From VFZS01 sp964353255 (GTDB lineage: Bacteria; Acidobacteriota; Terriglobia; Bryobacterales; Bryobacteraceae): a stretch of 40,630 nt of DNA. The position numbers were made by a program, and so were the translations under genes. Positions 8,146-14,783 of the stretch are shown here, in pieces; the stretch's first letter is position 1, and each line of letters starts with the position of its first letter. The notes under the pieces are model-generated. The model was not told the DNA's origin. It saw only the letters and a program-made list of their open reading frames with translations, and did not search any database. The stretch covers positions 1-40,630 of the forward strand of contig CAYGVJ010000036.1 of NCBI GenBank assembly GCA_964353255.1, given 5' to 3'.

Positions 8146-9369
8146 GTGCCCCGCATTCCCATCGACGAGCAACTGGCCCGCCTGAAGAGAGGACTGTCCG
8201 AGCTGATCCGGGAGGAGGAACTGCGCGAGCGGCTGCTGGAGTGTGAGCAGCAGGGCCGGCCGCTGCGCGTGAAAGTCGGCTTCGATCCGAGCGCGCCGGA
8301 CCTGCACCTGGGCCATGCGGTGCTCATCCGCAAAATGAGGCACTTTCAGGAGCTCGGGCACAGGGTGTTTTTCGTGATCGGCTCGGGCACGGGGAAGATC
8401 GGCGATCCCACGGGGCGCAACGTCACCCGCCCGCCCATGACCCGCGAGGAGATCGAGCGGAACGCGGAGACCTACCGGCAGCAGGTCTTCAAGATCCTGG
8501 ACCGCGACAAGACCGAGGTCCGGTTCAACGGCGAGTGGCTGGACCCGCTGCGCTTCGAGGACCTGATCCGGTTGTGCGCCCGCTACACGGTGGCGCGGCT
8601 GCTGGAGCGCGACGACTTCGCCAAGCGCTTCCGCGAGGGCTTGCCCATCTCGGTCCACGAACTGCTCTACCCGCTGGCCCAGGCCTACGACTCGGTGGTG
8701 CTGGAGGCCGACGTCGAGCTGGGCGGCACGGACCAGAAGTTCAACCTGCTGGTAGGCCGGGAAATCCAGAAGGACTTCGGGCAGCCGCCGCAGATCGTGG
8801 CCACTACTCCGCTGCTCAAGGGGCTGGACGGCGTCCAGAAGATGTCTAAGTCCCTGGGCAACTATGTCGGCATCACCGAGCCGCCCGAGGAGATGTTCAA
8901 CAAGCTGATGTCCATCAGCGACCAGCTCATGCTCGAGTACTACGACCTGCTCACGGACCTGAGCGTGCCGGAAATCGAGCTGCTGCGGCAGCGCGTCGCC
9001 TGCGGCGACCTCCATCCCATGGAGGCCAAGATGGACCTGGCCCGGCGCATCGTCGCCGATTTCCACTCGCGAGCCGAGGCCGAGCGCGCCGCCGAGGAGT
9101 TCACCCGCGTGGTTCGCCAGGGGCAGGCGCCTTCCGACATTGAAACCGTGCCGCTGCCCGAGGGCGTCCGCCACGCCGGCGGCATACGCCTGGACAAGCT
9201 GCTGGCCCGCCTGGGCCTGGCCGACTCAGTTAGCGACGCCGCGCGCAAAATCAAAGCTGGCGCCGTCGAGATCAACGGCCGCAAGGTCACCGAGCTGATC
9301 CTGGCCGATGCACCCGCCGAGATGGTGATTCAGGCAGGCCGGCGGTGGAGACGGGTCACGGGTGGATGA
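8146..9369 (+). CDS. tyrS: Tyrosyl-tRNA synthetase
   Basis: The ~407-residue protein charges tRNA-Tyr. It has the class I nucleotide-binding signature as HLGH within DPSAPDLHLGHAVL, a GSGTGKIGDPTG segment, the tyrosine-binding region with LLYPLAQAYDSVVLEADVELGGTDQKFN, and KMSKS within GVQKMSKSLGN. A C-terminal S4 RNA-binding domain reads IRLDKLLARLGLADSV. This is the TyrZ-like form, where the ATP motif is HLGH and the specificity region contains GGTDQ. Two GTG codons (8140 and 8146) can start it; 8146 sits best relative to the -10 box. No good Shine-Dalgarno sequence precedes it. It overlaps folP by four bases (ATGA), so the two are translationally coupled. Confidence 0.95.
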   Translation: MPRIPIDEQLARLKRGLSELIREEELRERLLECEQQGRPLRVKVGFDPSAPDLHLGHAVLIRKMRHFQELGHRVFFVIGSGTGKIGDPTGRNVTRPPMTREEIERNAETYRQQVFKILDRDKTEVRFNGEWLDPLRFEDLIRLCARYTVARLLERDDFAKRFREGLPISVHELLYPLAQAYDSVVLEADVELGGTDQKFNLLVGREIQKDFGQPPQIVATTPLLKGLDGVQKMSKSLGNYVGITEPPEEMFNKLMSISDQLMLEYYDLLTDLSVPEIELLRQRVACGDLHPMEAKMDLARRIVADFHSRAEAERAAEEFTRVVRQGQAPSDIETVPLPEGVRHAGGIRLDKLLARLGLADSVSDAARKIKAGAVEINGRKVTELILADAPAEMVIQAGRRWRRVTGG

Positions 9370-10211
9370 TGCCCCGCAAGCGCTACCTCTGGAAACTCAA
9401 GCACCGCGAAATCCAGCTCGGGGACCGCACCCTCATCATCGCCATCCTCAACGTGACGCCGGACTCCTTCTCCGACGGCGGCAACTACCTGGACCCCGAC
9501 CGCGCCTTCGCCCGCGCCCTCGAACTGGAGGAGCAGGGCGCCGACATCATCGACATCGGCGCCGAGTCCACGCACCCGGGCGCAGCTCGCGTCTCGGAGG
9601 CCGAGGAGAAGCGCCGCCTGATGCCGGTGCTCAAGCGCCTGCGCGGCAAGCTCAGTGTGCCCGTGTCGGTGGACACTTACAAATCCGGCGTGGCGGCCAA
9701 TGCGCTGGAGTTGGGCGCCGAGATCATCAACGACCCTTCGGGGCTGACTTTCGACTCGAAGCTGGCGCGGGTGGCGGTCGAGCACGACGCCGGGCTGATC
9801 CTGAACCACATGCGCGGCACGCCCGACACCTGGGCCAAGCTGCCTCCTCTGTCCGACGTCATGGGCGCCATCATCCACGATTTCGAGGCCTCGCTGCACC
9901 GCGCCGCGCGCGCCGGCATGGACCGCGCGCGCCTGGTGATCGATCCCGGCTTGGGCTGCGGCAAGCGCGGCGTGCAGAACTCGGAGATCCTGGCGCGGCT
10001 GGCCGAGCTGGCGCGGCTGGACCTGCCCATCCTGGCCGGGCCTTCGCGGAAGTCCTTCCTGGCGCAGTCCACGGAGCGCGAAACGCAGTTCGCCAGCGCC
10101 GCGGCCGTCACCGCGGCGATTCTGGCGGGGGCTCACCTGGTGCGCGTCCACGATGTCGCCGAGATGCGCGCGGTGGCCAGCGTAGCCGACGCGATTCTGA
10201 AGGCGGTTTAG
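9366..10211 (+). CDS. folP: Dihydropteroate synthase
   Basis: The 281-residue TIM-barrel enzyme joins p-aminobenzoate to 6-hydroxymethyl-dihydropterin pyrophosphate in folate synthesis. Its signatures are ILNVTPDSFSDGG (pyrophosphate loop), DIIDIGAESTHPGA, VPVSVDTYKSGVA, EIINDPSG, HMRGTP, VIDPGLGCGKRG and ILAGPSRKSFLA. The ATG at 9366 forms an ATGA overlap with the tyrS stop; an adjacent ATG at 9369 is an equally good start. The stop overlaps the end of the convergent mutM gene by four bases. Pairing with tyrS has no direct metabolic logic and probably reflects operon packing. The loop reads ESTHPG where many DHPS have ESTRPG, a minor substitution at the residue after Thr. Confidence 0.95.
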   Translation: MMPRKRYLWKLKHREIQLGDRTLIIAILNVTPDSFSDGGNYLDPDRAFARALELEEQGADIIDIGAESTHPGAARVSEAEEKRRLMPVLKRLRGKLSVPVSVDTYKSGVAANALELGAEIINDPSGLTFDSKLARVAVEHDAGLILNHMRGTPDTWAKLPPLSDVMGAIIHDFEASLHRAARAGMDRARLVIDPGLGCGKRGVQNSEILARLAELARLDLPILAGPSRKSFLAQSTERETQFASAAAVTAAILAGAHLVRVHDVAEMRAVASVADAILKAV

Positions 10212-11002
10212 AGCCGTTGGCACTTCGGACAGAAGTGCGTCCCGCGCTGGCCGATGACAATGCGCCGGATCGGGCCGCGGCACCGCGGGCAGGGCTCGCC
10301 GGTGCGCCCATACACCTTGAGTTGGAGCTGGAACCGGCCGGGCTGGCCCTCGGCGTCCACGTAGTCCGAAACCGACGTGCCCCCGCTGGCGATGGCCGCC
10401 TCCAGTACCTCGCGGATGGCCCGGTGCAGCCGCGCCGCGCGCTGCGGGCTGAGCCGCGCCGCCACGGCTCGCGGATGAATGCCCGCGCGGAAGAGCGCCT
10501 CGTCAGTGTAGATGTTCCCCAGGCCGCGCAGGAACGTTTGGTTCAGCAGCAGCGGCTTGAGGGCCCCGCGGCGATGCTGTAGGCGCTCGACGAACTCCGC
10601 CTTTGAGATCTCGGGCGCCTCCGGCCCCAGCCGCGCAATGCGCTCGGGCAGCGTCGCGGCCAGCTCGATGCGCCCGAACTGGCGCGGATCATCGAAGAGC
10701 AGGCTGCCGTTGTCGAGAATGAACAGGGCGCGCGTGTGGGGCCCGCGCTCGCCGTTCCACAGCAGGCTGCCGGTCATGCCCAGGTGGATGGCCAGCAGCA
10801 AACCACTTTCAAACTCAATGACCAGGTGCTTGCCGTAGCGGCGCACGGCCCGCACCGTCTGGCCGCGCAGCCGCGCTGCGATCCGCCCGCCGCGCCGGCG
10901 CGCCACGCGCCAGGCGAGGAACTGGGCCTCGAGCAACCGCCGGCCGAGCAGGCGCGGCTCCAGCGCCCGGCGTATGGTCTCGACTTCAGGCAGTTCCGGC
11001 AT
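10208..11002 (-). CDS. mutM: Formamidopyrimidine-DNA glycosylase (Fpg)
   Basis: The 264-residue base-excision repair enzyme removes oxidised purines such as 8-oxoguanine and nicks the abasic site. The mature N-terminus is PELPEVETIRR, where Pro2 is the catalytic nucleophile and Glu3 assists. HLGMTGSLL, LFDDPRQFG and the helix-two-turn-helix region (LLNQTFLRGLGNIYTDEALF) are intact. The C-terminal zinc finger has CPRC and CPKC pairs (CPRCRGPIRR ... HFCPKCQ). ATG 11002 is fixed by the MPELPE start. A TATTCT hexamer (minus strand, 11010-11015) is 7 bases upstream, so the transcript may be leaderless. The gene converges on folP. Confidence 0.95.
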   Translation of the reverse strand: MPELPEVETIRRALEPRLLGRRLLEAQFLAWRVARRRGGRIAARLRGQTVRAVRRYGKHLVIEFESGLLLAIHLGMTGSLLWNGERGPHTRALFILDNGSLLFDDPRQFGRIELAATLPERIARLGPEAPEISKAEFVERLQHRRGALKPLLLNQTFLRGLGNIYTDEALFRAGIHPRAVAARLSPQRAARLHRAIREVLEAAIASGGTSVSDYVDAEGQPGRFQLQLKVYGRTGEPCPRCRGPIRRIVIGQRGTHFCPKCQRL

Positions 11003-11009
11003 CTACCGT

Positions 11010-11015
11010 AGAATA
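11010..11015 (-). promoter_or_regulatory. Putative -10 element of mutM, leaderless spacing
   Basis: Read on the minus strand this is TATTCT, separated from the mutM ATG by seven bases. No clear -35 is visible. The spacing matches the leaderless pattern at tyrS and other genes here. Confidence 0.4.
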
Positions 11016-11027
11016 GCTTGCCGAGGT

Positions 11028-11078
11028 GTGGGGCGAGCCTCCGGCTTGCCGGGTGCCCTCTGGGCGGGCATGCCGGCT
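11028..11078 (+). repeat. Intergenic repeat, copy A
   Basis: The segment GCTTGCCGGGTGCCCTCTGG and onward (11044-11078) recurs at 11636-11674 with a 4-base CATG insertion. Its left flank (11028-11053, GTGGGGCGAGCCTCCGG...) recurs in inverted orientation near 11698-11726. This is seen directly by comparing the two places. Such GC-rich mobile-like intergenic repeats are probably dispersed in the genome, but only two copies are visible here. Confidence 0.6.
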
Positions 11079-11113
11079 GTCGCCCCGGCGAAGCACATGG
11101 GCAGCCGCACTGC

Positions 11114-11135
11114 CCTGATCCGGCCAAGGATCAGG
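11114..11135 (-). terminator. Hairpin at the end of hicB
   Basis: A perfect 8-bp stem (CCTGATCC / GGATCAGG) with a 6-base loop overlaps the hicB stop codon at 11131-11133. It lacks a T-run, so it is at best a terminator-like or mRNA-stabilising hairpin. Confidence 0.35.
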
Positions 11136-11349
11136 CTGCGGGGCTCACTTCGATCTCGCCTGCGACGGTCTTGGGTTCGGGGATTGGCTCTCCAAACTCC
11201 CTGATGACCTGAAGATGCCCCTCGATGGCCTCGCGGATGTTGCGGGCTGTTTCCTCGAGTGTCTCGCCAGTTGTGATGCAGCCCGGAAGGTCGGGCACGT
11301 AGGCCGCCCAGTTGCTCTCGGCCCGCTCGTAGATGACGGTGTACTTCAT
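11131..11349 (-). CDS. hicB: HicB-family antitoxin
   Basis: The 72-residue protein has the HicB partial RNase-H fold: MKYTVIYERAESNWAAYVPDLPGCITTGETLEE, then an alpha helix ARNIREAIEGHLQVIREFGEPIPEP. The signature is the strand-turn YVPDLPGC followed by GxTxEE. HicB antitoxins bind HicA and block its RNA-binding face; this short form lacks a C-terminal DNA-binding domain. The ATG overlaps the hicA stop (ATGA), and GGGAGGAG just upstream is a strong ribosome-binding site. The toxin-first order is normal for hicAB. The pair looks intact. Confidence 0.88.
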   Translation of the reverse strand: MKYTVIYERAESNWAAYVPDLPGCITTGETLEETARNIREAIEGHLQVIREFGEPIPEPKTVAGEIEVSPAA

Positions 11350-11543
11350 TTACTCCTCCCCTCCAGCCCCGCAGCCTTCAAGATGGACTTCAGCGTGCCC
11401 ACCGGCAGCTCGTGGTTCGGGTGGCCGGGAATCGTCACGACATTAGGTTTTGACGGGTGCTTGAAGTGGCGATGACTGCCGGTTGTCCGAACATGCCTCC
11501 ACCCATCCGATTCTACCAATCGGATCAGATCTCGGATCTTCAC
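11346..11543 (-). CDS. hicA: HicA-family mRNA interferase toxin
   Basis: The 65-residue protein has the HicA double-stranded-RNA-binding fold: KIRDLIRLVESDGWRHVRTTGSHRHFKHPS, with the conserved GSHRHF containing the catalytic histidine, then VVTIPGHPNHELPVGTLKSILKAAGL. HicA cleaves mRNA independently of the ribosome or in a translation-linked way and is inhibited by HicB. The GTG at 11543 aligns with the usual family start. On the minus strand TATCGT (11550-11555) lies six bases before it, so the mRNA may be leaderless. Longer in-frame extensions upstream run into the intergenic repeat and were rejected. Confidence 0.88.
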   Translation of the reverse strand: MKIRDLIRLVESDGWRHVRTTGSHRHFKHPSKPNVVTIPGHPNHELPVGTLKSILKAAGLEGRSK

Positions 11544-11619
11544 AATCCCACGATAGCAGCGCCGAGCTGAGGTCCGCGGACTGCTCTTCGCCGAAATCCA
11601 GCGCTGGCTGCGCAGGCGG

Positions 11620-11726
11620 TAGGGTGAGCATTCTTGCTTGCCGGGTGCCCTCTGGGCGGGCATGCATGCCGGCTTTGAACAAGGCCGACCCGAAAGTCGG
11701 CCGGCAAGCCGGAGGCTCACCCCACG
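11620..11726 (+). repeat. Intergenic repeat, copy B, with inverted ends
   Basis: The left end (GGGTGAGC ... GCTTGCCGGG) and right end (CCGGCAAGCCGGAGGCTCAC) are imperfect inverted repeats of each other. Between them lie the 35-39 bp block shared with copy A (11636-11674) and a perfect 7-bp hairpin GGCCGAC-CCGAAA-GTCGGCC at 11683-11702. The layout, about 100 bp with inverted ends, a strong inner hairpin and no coding capacity, resembles a miniature inverted-repeat element. It ends about 24 bases before the tRNA gene. Confidence 0.5.
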
Positions 11727-11729
11727 TGC

Positions 11730-11735
11730 TATAAA
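11730..11735 (+). promoter_or_regulatory. Putative -10 element of the tRNA-Thr gene
   Basis: TATAAA lies 14 bases before the mature tRNA 5' end, a normal distance for a tRNA promoter. The matching -35 is not clear because the region is the end of repeat copy B. Confidence 0.4.
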
Positions 11736-11749
11736 GGTTTAAGGAACGA

Positions 11750-11825
11750 GCCACCCTAGCTCAGTTGGCAGAGCGGCTGATTCGTAATCAGCAGGTCGCC
11801 GGTTCGACCCCGGCGGGTGGCTCCA
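11750..11825 (+). tRNA. tRNA-Thr (anticodon CGT)
   Basis: The 76-base cloverleaf is complete: acceptor stem GCCACCC pairs with GGGTGGC, the D-arm contains AGCTCAGTTGGCAGAGC, and the anticodon stem-loop GCTGA-TTCGTAA-TCAGC places CGT at the anticodon. The T-arm is GCCGG-TTCGACC-CCGGC, and the discriminator T is followed by an encoded CCA. The CGU anticodon reads ACG threonine codons. Its 3' half is duplicated at 14646-14692, marking it as an integration target. Confidence 0.95.
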
Positions 11826-11867
11826 GAGTTTCCACTAGGGCAGGCGCAGATCCGCCCGCGACGCGGC

Positions 11868-12302
11868 TCAGGCTGCGGTTCGGACTTCGATTACTACCTT
11901 CCTGTGCAAGGCCCCGAAGGCCCCTTCCAGTTGCTCCAGTCGGGAATGGTGGTCCAGATCGAAAAGGCGGTCGATGTTGGACTTGGGGATGCCGAGCCTC
12001 CGAGCCAGGTCAGCCTTGCGAAGTCCTGACGCGCGCCACGCCTGATAAAGCATGGCCTTCGCGTCTTGCAGCGCCGGGAGCGAGACCAGGCGGTAGTGCC
12101 GACCTCGGCGCTTTGACGGGCGGGGAAGATCAAGATTGCTCTCGATGCAATCCGCGATGAGGATCTTCAGAAGGTCCGCAGCCATTACCATCGCTTCCTC
12201 CAGGGTCTCCCCCTGGGTCGCGCCGAAGGAGAAGTCCGGGAAGGTGACGACATAGCCGCCAGCCTCCCTGTCGAGTTCAAACAAAGCCGGATATTGCAGC
12301 AT
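11868..12302 (-). CDS. HicB-type antitoxin with C-terminal HTH, no HicA partner
   Basis: The 144-residue protein matches the long HicB layout. Residues 1-70 form the HicB fold (LFELDREAGGYVVTFPDFSFGATQGETLEEAM). Residues about 85-140 form an XRE-like helix-turn-helix (MLYQAWRASGLRKADLARRLGIPKSNIDRLFDLDHHSRLEQLE). In hicAB operons this DNA-binding part autoregulates the pair. GGAGCGGAGAAG just before the ATG serves as ribosome-binding site. No hicA-like frame is seen upstream on the minus strand or immediately downstream, so it looks like an orphan antitoxin inside the island. It could protect against a HicA toxin elsewhere or simply act as a regulator. Confidence 0.8.
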   Translation of the reverse strand: MLQYPALFELDREAGGYVVTFPDFSFGATQGETLEEAMVMAADLLKILIADCIESNLDLPRPSKRRGRHYRLVSLPALQDAKAMLYQAWRASGLRKADLARRLGIPKSNIDRLFDLDHHSRLEQLEGAFGALHRKVVIEVRTAA

Positions 12303-12464
12303 CTTCTCCGCTCCCGCCAGCGCTTCAGCCCACTTGCGGTCAAACCTCTAGTGTAATCACTTCTGATAACCAGGTCAAGCGTTGGACGGCGGCAGGAAAG
12401 GCCCTCATTCCTGCCTCGCCCGGCCAAGAACTCTAACCTCTGGTCAGCCGGCCTCCGTCTCGGC

Positions 12465-12493
12465 TTGCGAGCCCGGGCACAAGCTGCTAGTCT
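12465..12493 (+). promoter_or_regulatory. Putative promoter of the TIGR04076-like gene, leaderless
   Basis: TTGCGA (12465-12470) and TAGTCT (12488-12493) are 17 bases apart, and the -10 ends eight bases before the ATG at 12502. Confidence 0.5.
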
Positions 12494-12501
12494 GTCTTGA
12501 T

Positions 12502-12912
12502 ATGCGACGTAGAGAATTCTTCGGAAGAACAGGCTGCTGCGCGGCAGCGCTCGCGGGCACGACGGCGGCAGCGCAAGACCCCACGCAACCGGTGGTCGCG
12601 CCGCTCAGACAGCGCTATACCTTCGAGATCGAGGTCGTAGGGCCACCCAAGTCGTTGTGCCACGCGCACAAGCTCGGGCAGCGCTTCGCCTATCCGGAGG
12701 ACCTCGGGAAAATCTGCCCCTGGCTGCGCGACTCAATGAGCGGCTTTCTGCGGGCCATGGAATGGGGCGCCGTGTTCCCCTGGGACTACGACGGCACGCC
12801 CTACAAAAAGGTGAGCGACCCGAAGGGCATTGCCACGGAGTTCGTCCGTTGCCCCGATCCGACCTCGAACGGCATCGTCGTCAAGATTACGCGCCGCGCG
12901 GTCAAGAGCTGA
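12502..12912 (+). CDS. Tat-exported TIGR04076-like protein
   Basis: The 136-residue protein opens with a twin-arginine-like signal (RRREFFGRTG, then an Ala-rich hydrophobic core ending AAAQDP). The rest resembles the small TIGR04076 family: YTFEIEVVG, a Cys/His/Lys segment CHAHKLGQRFAYP, CPWLRDSMSGFLRAMEWGAVFPWD, and a terminal CPDPTSNGIVVKI. The family's function is not known; the conserved Cys residues suggest metal binding, and the Tat signal would fit export of a folded metalloprotein. ATG 12502 is chosen because the upstream in-frame extension lacks family similarity and crosses the promoter. It sits in the first half of the tRNA island. Confidence 0.65.
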   Translation: MRRREFFGRTGCCAAALAGTTAAAQDPTQPVVAPLRQRYTFEIEVVGPPKSLCHAHKLGQRFAYPEDLGKICPWLRDSMSGFLRAMEWGAVFPWDYDGTPYKKVSDPKGIATEFVRCPDPTSNGIVVKITRRAVKS

Positions 12913-12943
12913 GACGCATTTTGCCTCGGAGCACTACGGGCCT

Positions 12944-12970
12944 CCGGTTCGGCCCCGGCGGGCGGCTCCA
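12944..12970 (+). repeat. Degenerate tRNA 3'-end-like segment inside the island
   Basis: The 27 bases match the last 27 of tRNA-Thr with two differences (T-loop A to G, acceptor T to C) and include the terminal CTCCA. The sequence before it does not fold into a tRNA. It may be an old attachment site or the 3' end of a lost tRNA. Confidence 0.55.
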
Positions 12971-13039
12971 GGCCAGCCCTTTCCCAATCAGTTGATGGGG
13001 ACCCGCTGCCCAAGGGCCCCGGGGCGCACCCCTCTGGGC

Positions 13040-13045
13040 TATAAT
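13040..13045 (+). promoter_or_regulatory. Putative -10 element (TATAAT) of the DUF433 gene
   Basis: A consensus TATAAT lies 19 bases before the GTG start, with AGAGGGCAGAGG between them giving a possible ribosome-binding site. No clear -35 is seen. Confidence 0.5.
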
Positions 13046-13064
13046 CACTCAGAGGGCAGAGGCT

Positions 13065-13382
13065 GTGTCTCCTGAGTACATCGAAGAGCGCGAAGGCGCC
13101 TTTTATGTCGTCGGGAGCCGGGTGTCGTTAGCCTCGATCATCTACGCCTTCCGCGACGGAGCCTCCCCAGAAACCATCCGGCAGAGCTTTCCTTCCCTCT
13201 CGCTGGCCCAGGTGTACGGTGCCATCGCCTTTTATCTGAGCCATACGCGGGAGTCGGAAGCATACCTTCAGGAGCTGAAGCGGAAGTGGCAAGAGCTCGA
13301 GCGCAACGGGCAAGCGCCTGGCGAAGAACTCCAAGCGAAACTTGAGCAGGCGCGGCAACAAATGTTTGCCGAGCAGGCCTGA
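13065..13382 (+). CDS. DUF433 protein, probable antitoxin
   Basis: The 105-residue protein has the DUF433 pattern: YIEEREGAFYVVGSRVSLASIIYAFRDGASPETIRQSFPSL, then LAQVYGAIAFYL. This is a winged-helix-like fold in which GS/TRV and SPETI..FP.L are conserved. DUF433 proteins are usually encoded just before a DUF5615 PIN-like protein, and the pair is viewed as a VapBC-like toxin-antitoxin module. The C-terminal third is charged and helical and would be the toxin-binding tail. It starts at GTG 13065, and its stop overlaps the likely start of the next gene. Confidence 0.82.
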   Translation: MSPEYIEEREGAFYVVGSRVSLASIIYAFRDGASPETIRQSFPSLSLAQVYGAIAFYLSHTRESEAYLQELKRKWQELERNGQAPGEELQAKLEQARQQMFAEQA

Positions 13383-13747
13383 TCCGCCGATTGCTCGCCG
13401 ACGCCGATCTGAACCTGGCTATCGTCTCGGGCGTGCTGCGGCGCAGCCGGGACCTGGACTTCAAACGAGCAGAGGAAGTTCCGCTCGAAGGGCTGGAGGA
13501 TCTGGCGGTCCTGACGGTGGCAGCACAAGAACACCGAGTGCTGGTCAGCCATGACTTCAGCACGCTGCCCGACCATCTCCGCGAGTTTGTCTGCGAGCGC
13601 ACCAGCCCCGGGGTGATTCTGATCCCACAGGAGTTCAGTATCGGGAAAGCAATCGAGAGCCTGCTGTTGGTCTGCGAGGCGTGCGACCCGCCGGATCTGG
13701 AGAACCGAATCTGCTTGCTACCGAGTTTCGTGATGTACGGGTTCTAA
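13379..13747 (+). CDS. DUF5615 PIN-like protein, probable toxin
   Basis: The 122-residue protein carries the DUF5615 signature: LIRRLLADADLN at the N-terminus (family starts look like MIRLLADENF), VPLEGLEDLAVLTVAAQEHRVLVSHD in the middle and SPGVILIPQ after it. The acidic residues D in LADAD and D in VSHD correspond to the PIN-like metal site. The family is paired with DUF433 antitoxins and is presumed to be an RNase. The homologous start is a CTG at 13379 that shares bases with the upstream stop (CTGA); the first conventional codon is TTG 13391, which would remove four conserved residues. Confidence 0.78.
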   Translation: MIRRLLADADLNLAIVSGVLRRSRDLDFKRAEEVPLEGLEDLAVLTVAAQEHRVLVSHDFSTLPDHLREFVCERTSPGVILIPQEFSIGKAIESLLLVCEACDPPDLENRICLLPSFVMYGF

Positions 13748-13817
13748 GGTCCGCCGGTCTCCGGAAATCCTGAGGGCCCGCTGGCTACGCCCGCTCCACA
13801 CAAAACGGGGGTACACC

Positions 13818-13970
13818 TTGTTTGCCGAACCGGAAGGCCCGGAAGCGGAAGTCATCCACATCTACCAAGAGGAACCCGACTGGGACGGTATCGCGCGCGA
13901 AGCGGGCACCACCGCGGACGTGGATGCGTTGAAACCGTGGTGGCACGCGGTGATAAACTGCGGCCTATGA
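13818..13970 (+). CDS. Small hypothetical protein (50 aa)
   Basis: A TTG at 13818 is preceded by CGGGGGT at ribosome-binding distance and opens 50 codons of acidic protein (LFAEPEGPEAEVIHIYQEE, then ending PWWHAVINCGL). No family was recognised. Support comes from the codon-sized ATGA overlap between its stop and the next small gene. The frame is open upstream to 13734, so a longer non-canonical start is possible. The stretch 13748-13817 before it shows nothing else. Confidence 0.4.
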   Translation: MFAEPEGPEAEVIHIYQEEPDWDGIAREAGTTADVDALKPWWHAVINCGL

Positions 13971-14119
13971 AGAACACCGTCTACTGCACGCGTGGCCTCA
14001 CGCTGGCAGACCAGGCCGCCCAGGCTCTCACGGACGCCGTGGATCGCCTGGAGAAGAAGCGCGCAGAAGCCTTCCCTCCACGGAAGGCGGAACTCGAGGG
14101 CGGGAGGCCGATGAAATGA
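13967..14119 (+). CDS. Small hypothetical protein (50 aa)
   Basis: ATG 13967 overlaps the previous stop, and its own stop overlaps the next start (ATGA both times). The product is a charged, probably helical peptide (TLADQAAQALTDAVDRLEKKRAEAF). No function can be assigned. The two exact ATGA overlaps argue that it is translated. Confidence 0.45.
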   Translation: MKNTVYCTRGLTLADQAAQALTDAVDRLEKKRAEAFPPRKAELEGGRPMK

Positions 14120-14469
14120 GCATCCTCGATCTGCTGTTTTTGAACTTTTGGATGACTGGATTCAGTCTCGTCGTTCTCCCTACGAGTCTGTGGGTTCTGG
14201 TTGACGCAACCACTCTCAAAGTGAAGAAGGGAAAGCTGGGGGGCGGCGTCTTCGATATGGGGGTAGCTGGGTGGTTCTTCTCGTGTTTGCTTCTATGGAT
14301 TGTGGCTTTCCCTGGGTACCTCGCAAAGCGAGGAGAGTACAAGCGGTTGAAGGATGGAAAGACAAACACCCTTACGGACCTTCAGACGTTGGCCGATCTG
14401 AGAGACCGAGGCGTGTTGACCGCCGAGGAGTTTGAGGCAAAGAAGGCGGAACTACTCAAACGGATCTGA
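14116..14469 (+). CDS. Membrane protein with C-terminal SHOCT domain
   Basis: The 117-residue protein has two hydrophobic helices (about 5-30 and 50-75, the second WFFSCLLLWIVAFPGYLA) and a C-terminal SHOCT module: TDLQTLADLRDRGVLTAEEFEAKKAELLKRI. SHOCT is a short helical oligomerisation motif common at protein ends. The gene uses AT-richer codons than its neighbours (stretches such as GAACTTTTGGATGACTGG), which fits recent acquisition within the tRNA island. The ATG at 14116 is embedded in the previous gene's stop. Its role is unknown. Confidence 0.75.
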   Translation: MSILDLLFLNFWMTGFSLVVLPTSLWVLVDATTLKVKKGKLGGGVFDMGVAGWFFSCLLLWIVAFPGYLAKRGEYKRLKDGKTNTLTDLQTLADLRDRGVLTAEEFEAKKAELLKRI

Positions 14470-14783
14470 GGGGGATGATTACGCAAACGCGCATTCTCAT
14501 CCGCTTGGCAGCAGAAGCTCGTGACAGCCACGCTGGCAGCCAACGGCGTTGGGCCGTGTGTCTGTGAGTGTCCACTGTGGACGAAGGAATAGACAGAACG
14601 CGCTGTGAAATCACCAGAGAAAACGCCAGAGACGGCGCTCTGTGGGATTCGTAATCAGCCGGTCGCCGGTTCGATCCCGGCGGGTGGCTCCAGCGAGTCC
14701 TGAGGCGGCCAAACAGCGACAGATTTCGCGCGGGAGTAATCAGCCACGGGCGTCGCTCAGCCGGCCGCGAAACTGGACCACAC
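14470..14783. other. Gap containing the island's right end
   Basis: This 314-base stretch holds the partial tRNA copy (14646-14692) and otherwise no supported gene. The bases before the tRNA copy do not resemble a tRNA 5' half. Confidence 0.5.
14646..14692 (+). repeat. Partial tRNA-Thr copy, right attachment site
   Basis: It matches tRNA-Thr 11779-11825 at 45 of 47 bases, from inside the anticodon stem (GATTCGTAATCAG) through the CCA end. The two differences are A to C in the variable-loop region and C to T in the T-loop. There is no D-arm or 5' acceptor strand, so it cannot be a working tRNA. Confidence 0.8.

Larger units (their letters stand above)
11779..14692 (+). mobile_element. Genomic island at tRNA-Thr, no integrase visible
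   Basis: The tRNA 3' half (11779-11825) and its partial copy (14646-14692) match at 45 of 47 positions and flank about 2.8 kb of accessory genes, the classic footprint of integration into a tRNA 3' end. A third, shorter tRNA-end-like segment at 12944-12970 divides the island into two parts. The cargo is a solo HicB antitoxin and a TIGR04076-like protein in the first part, and a DUF433/DUF5615 pair, two tiny genes and a SHOCT membrane protein in the second. The SHOCT gene is visibly lower in GC than its surroundings. No recombinase gene remains, so the element was either mobilised in trans or has lost its integrase. Confidence 0.7.

Noticed and set aside
12303..12427. A HicA toxin upstream of the solo HicB on the minus strand
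   Set aside because: No frame here shows the GSH-containing HicA motif or a plausible start.
14646..14692. Second tRNA gene
   Set aside because: Only the 3' half is present; D-arm and 5' acceptor strand are missing, so it was called an attachment-site copy.
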